From an uncultured Bartonella sp. (GTDB taxonomy: Bacteria > Pseudomonadota > Alphaproteobacteria > Rhizobiales > Rhizobiaceae): 52,188 nt of DNA. The stretch is taken from contig CAMLON010000010.1 of NCBI GenBank assembly GCA_946481695.1, positions 1 through 52,188 on the forward strand, read 5' to 3'. This document shows positions 51,503 through 52,188 of the stretch, one piece after another; position 1 is the first letter of the stretch, and the number at the start of each line of letters is the position of its first letter. The position numbers were made by a program, and so were the translations under genes. The notes under the pieces were generated by a model that was given only the letters and a program-made list of their open reading frames with translations, did no database searches and was not told where the DNA came from.

Positions 51503-52188
51503 CTATTCGTTAACAAGTTTTCCGGCCAAGGCTTTCGCAATCAAGCCCCGCGTTTCATCAATACCGTAAAGAGCAATGAAAGAGCCGAAACGCGGTCCCC
51601 GTTCCTGACCGATCAGAACTTCATAAAGCATTTGGAAAAATGAAACAGAAACACCTGGCCCCCCGTCAGGGCTTTTTTTGTTGTGGTCCTGATAACGCTC
51701 TGTCACGCGGCCAATGTCGAGCAGTGCATTCTGGATTGTGTGGGCATCGGCATCTGCTGGCAAGTGTGCAAGGGTTTGGTCAATTTTTTCCAAAGTTTCG
51801 CGTTCGACAGCATCCGGTGCACGGAATTTTTTAGTCGGTTTGACGAAATCATTAAAATAGCGGATGGCAAAACCGACAAGGCTGTCGAGTTCAGGCTGGT
51901 TTTCCGGTGTAGCACCCTTGGCGTAACGCGAAATAAAGCCCCATAAGACATCGGCATTCTCGGCATTGGATGCACTGACCAGATTGAGCAACATGGCAAA
52001 GGATACGGGTAAATCCACTTCCGGCGGGTTGCCGTTATGCATATGCCAGACAGGATTATTAAGCCGGTCTTTCCAACTTTGCTTCGGGTAGGCAGATAGA
52101 AAACTGTAATATTCGTCAACAGCCTTCGGTATAACATCGAAATAAAGCCGCTTGGCAGTTTTCGGTTTCTGATACATGTAAAGGCCAA
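51503..52188 (-). CDS. lysK: Class I lysyl-tRNA synthetase, C-terminal part, cut by window edge
   Basis: The minus-strand frame enters the window at 52188 and ends at 51503, giving the last 228 residues. The sequence ([58 protein letters not shown]) matches the C-terminal helical, anticodon-recognising half of class I LysRS. This enzyme is used by most alphaproteobacteria, archaea and spirochaetes in place of the class II LysS. The HIGH and KMSKS motifs lie beyond the window. The ending is complete (ALAGKLVNE). prfC follows downstream after a hairpin. Confidence 0.95.
   Translation of the reverse strand, partial: GLYMYQKPKTAKRLYFDVIPKAVDEYYSFLSAYPKQSWKDRLNNPVWHMHNGNPPEVDLPVSFAMLLNLVSASNAENADVLWGFISRYAKGATPENQPELDSLVGFAIRYFNDFVKPTKKFRAPDAVERETLEKIDQTLAHLPADADAHTIQNALLDIGRVTERYQDHNKKSPDGGPGVSVSFFQMLYEVLIGQERGPRFGSFIALYGIDETRGLIAKALAGKLVNE

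Noticed and set aside
1..52188. tRNA, rRNA or tmRNA genes
   Set aside because: No T-arm GGTTCGAATCC-like sequences or rRNA-like stretches were seen while reading either strand; a covariance search would be decisive.

Overview
The window comes from an alphaproteobacterium of the order Hyphomicrobiales (Rhizobiales), in the Bartonella/Brucella neighbourhood. Four things support this: the lptC-lptA-lptB-rpoN-hpf-ptsN run, a tsaE-kinase fusion next to murU-addB-addA-trxA, a class I lysyl-tRNA synthetase, and alphaproteobacterial LexA boxes (GAAC-N7-GAAC). Base composition looks moderately AT-rich with long decayed spacers, which fits a host-associated lineage such as the insect-gut Bartonella group. 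That placement is inference; no rRNA or tRNA gene is present to test it.

Layout. 1-1813 (minus): the start of a SAM-dependent methyltransferase cut by the window edge, then lapA and ihfB. 2229-8274 (plus): LPS transport genes lptC, lptA, lptB, then rpoN, hpf and ptsN (nitrogen PTS). 8454-12171: an unassigned plus-strand membrane protein, then minus-strand genes for a second membrane protein, rlmN, an IalB-family secreted protein and a YkvA-like protein. 12356-18082 (plus): the SOS mutagenesis cassette imuA-imuB-dnaE2 behind a promoter with a perfect LexA box. 18826-20358 (minus): comM, with its own LexA-type box. 20695-27992 (plus): tamA-tamB outer-membrane assembly genes and thpR.

28111-34943 is an AT-richer accessory block of six surface-glycan genes. 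A minus-strand trio (GT2, GT32-like, GT2) is divergent from a plus-strand pair of glycosyltransferases, followed by an FkbM-family methyltransferase. No mobile-element gene is visible. 35327-48514 (plus): ahcY, terminator, then a tightly packed run divL, tsaE-amgK, murU, addB and addA, followed by trxA, with several 4-bp stop/start overlaps. 49187-52188: an orphan XRE regulator, then prfC and the C-terminal part of lysK on the minus strand.

Themes. The envelope is heavily represented (LptCAB, TamAB, LapA, glycan genes, MurNAc recycling). DNA repair and mutagenesis form a second theme (ImuAB-DnaE2, ComM, AddAB), two of these units with LexA-like sites. Cell-cycle control appears through DivL, whose phospho-acceptor histidine is replaced by tyrosine. 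Many long spacers carry short tandem duplications of 10-20 bp; one duplicates an extended -10 promoter element in front of the glycosyltransferase pair. I found no CRISPR array, insertion sequence, prophage or tRNA, and nothing that is convincingly a wholly new system. The most distinctive accessory content is the glycan island.
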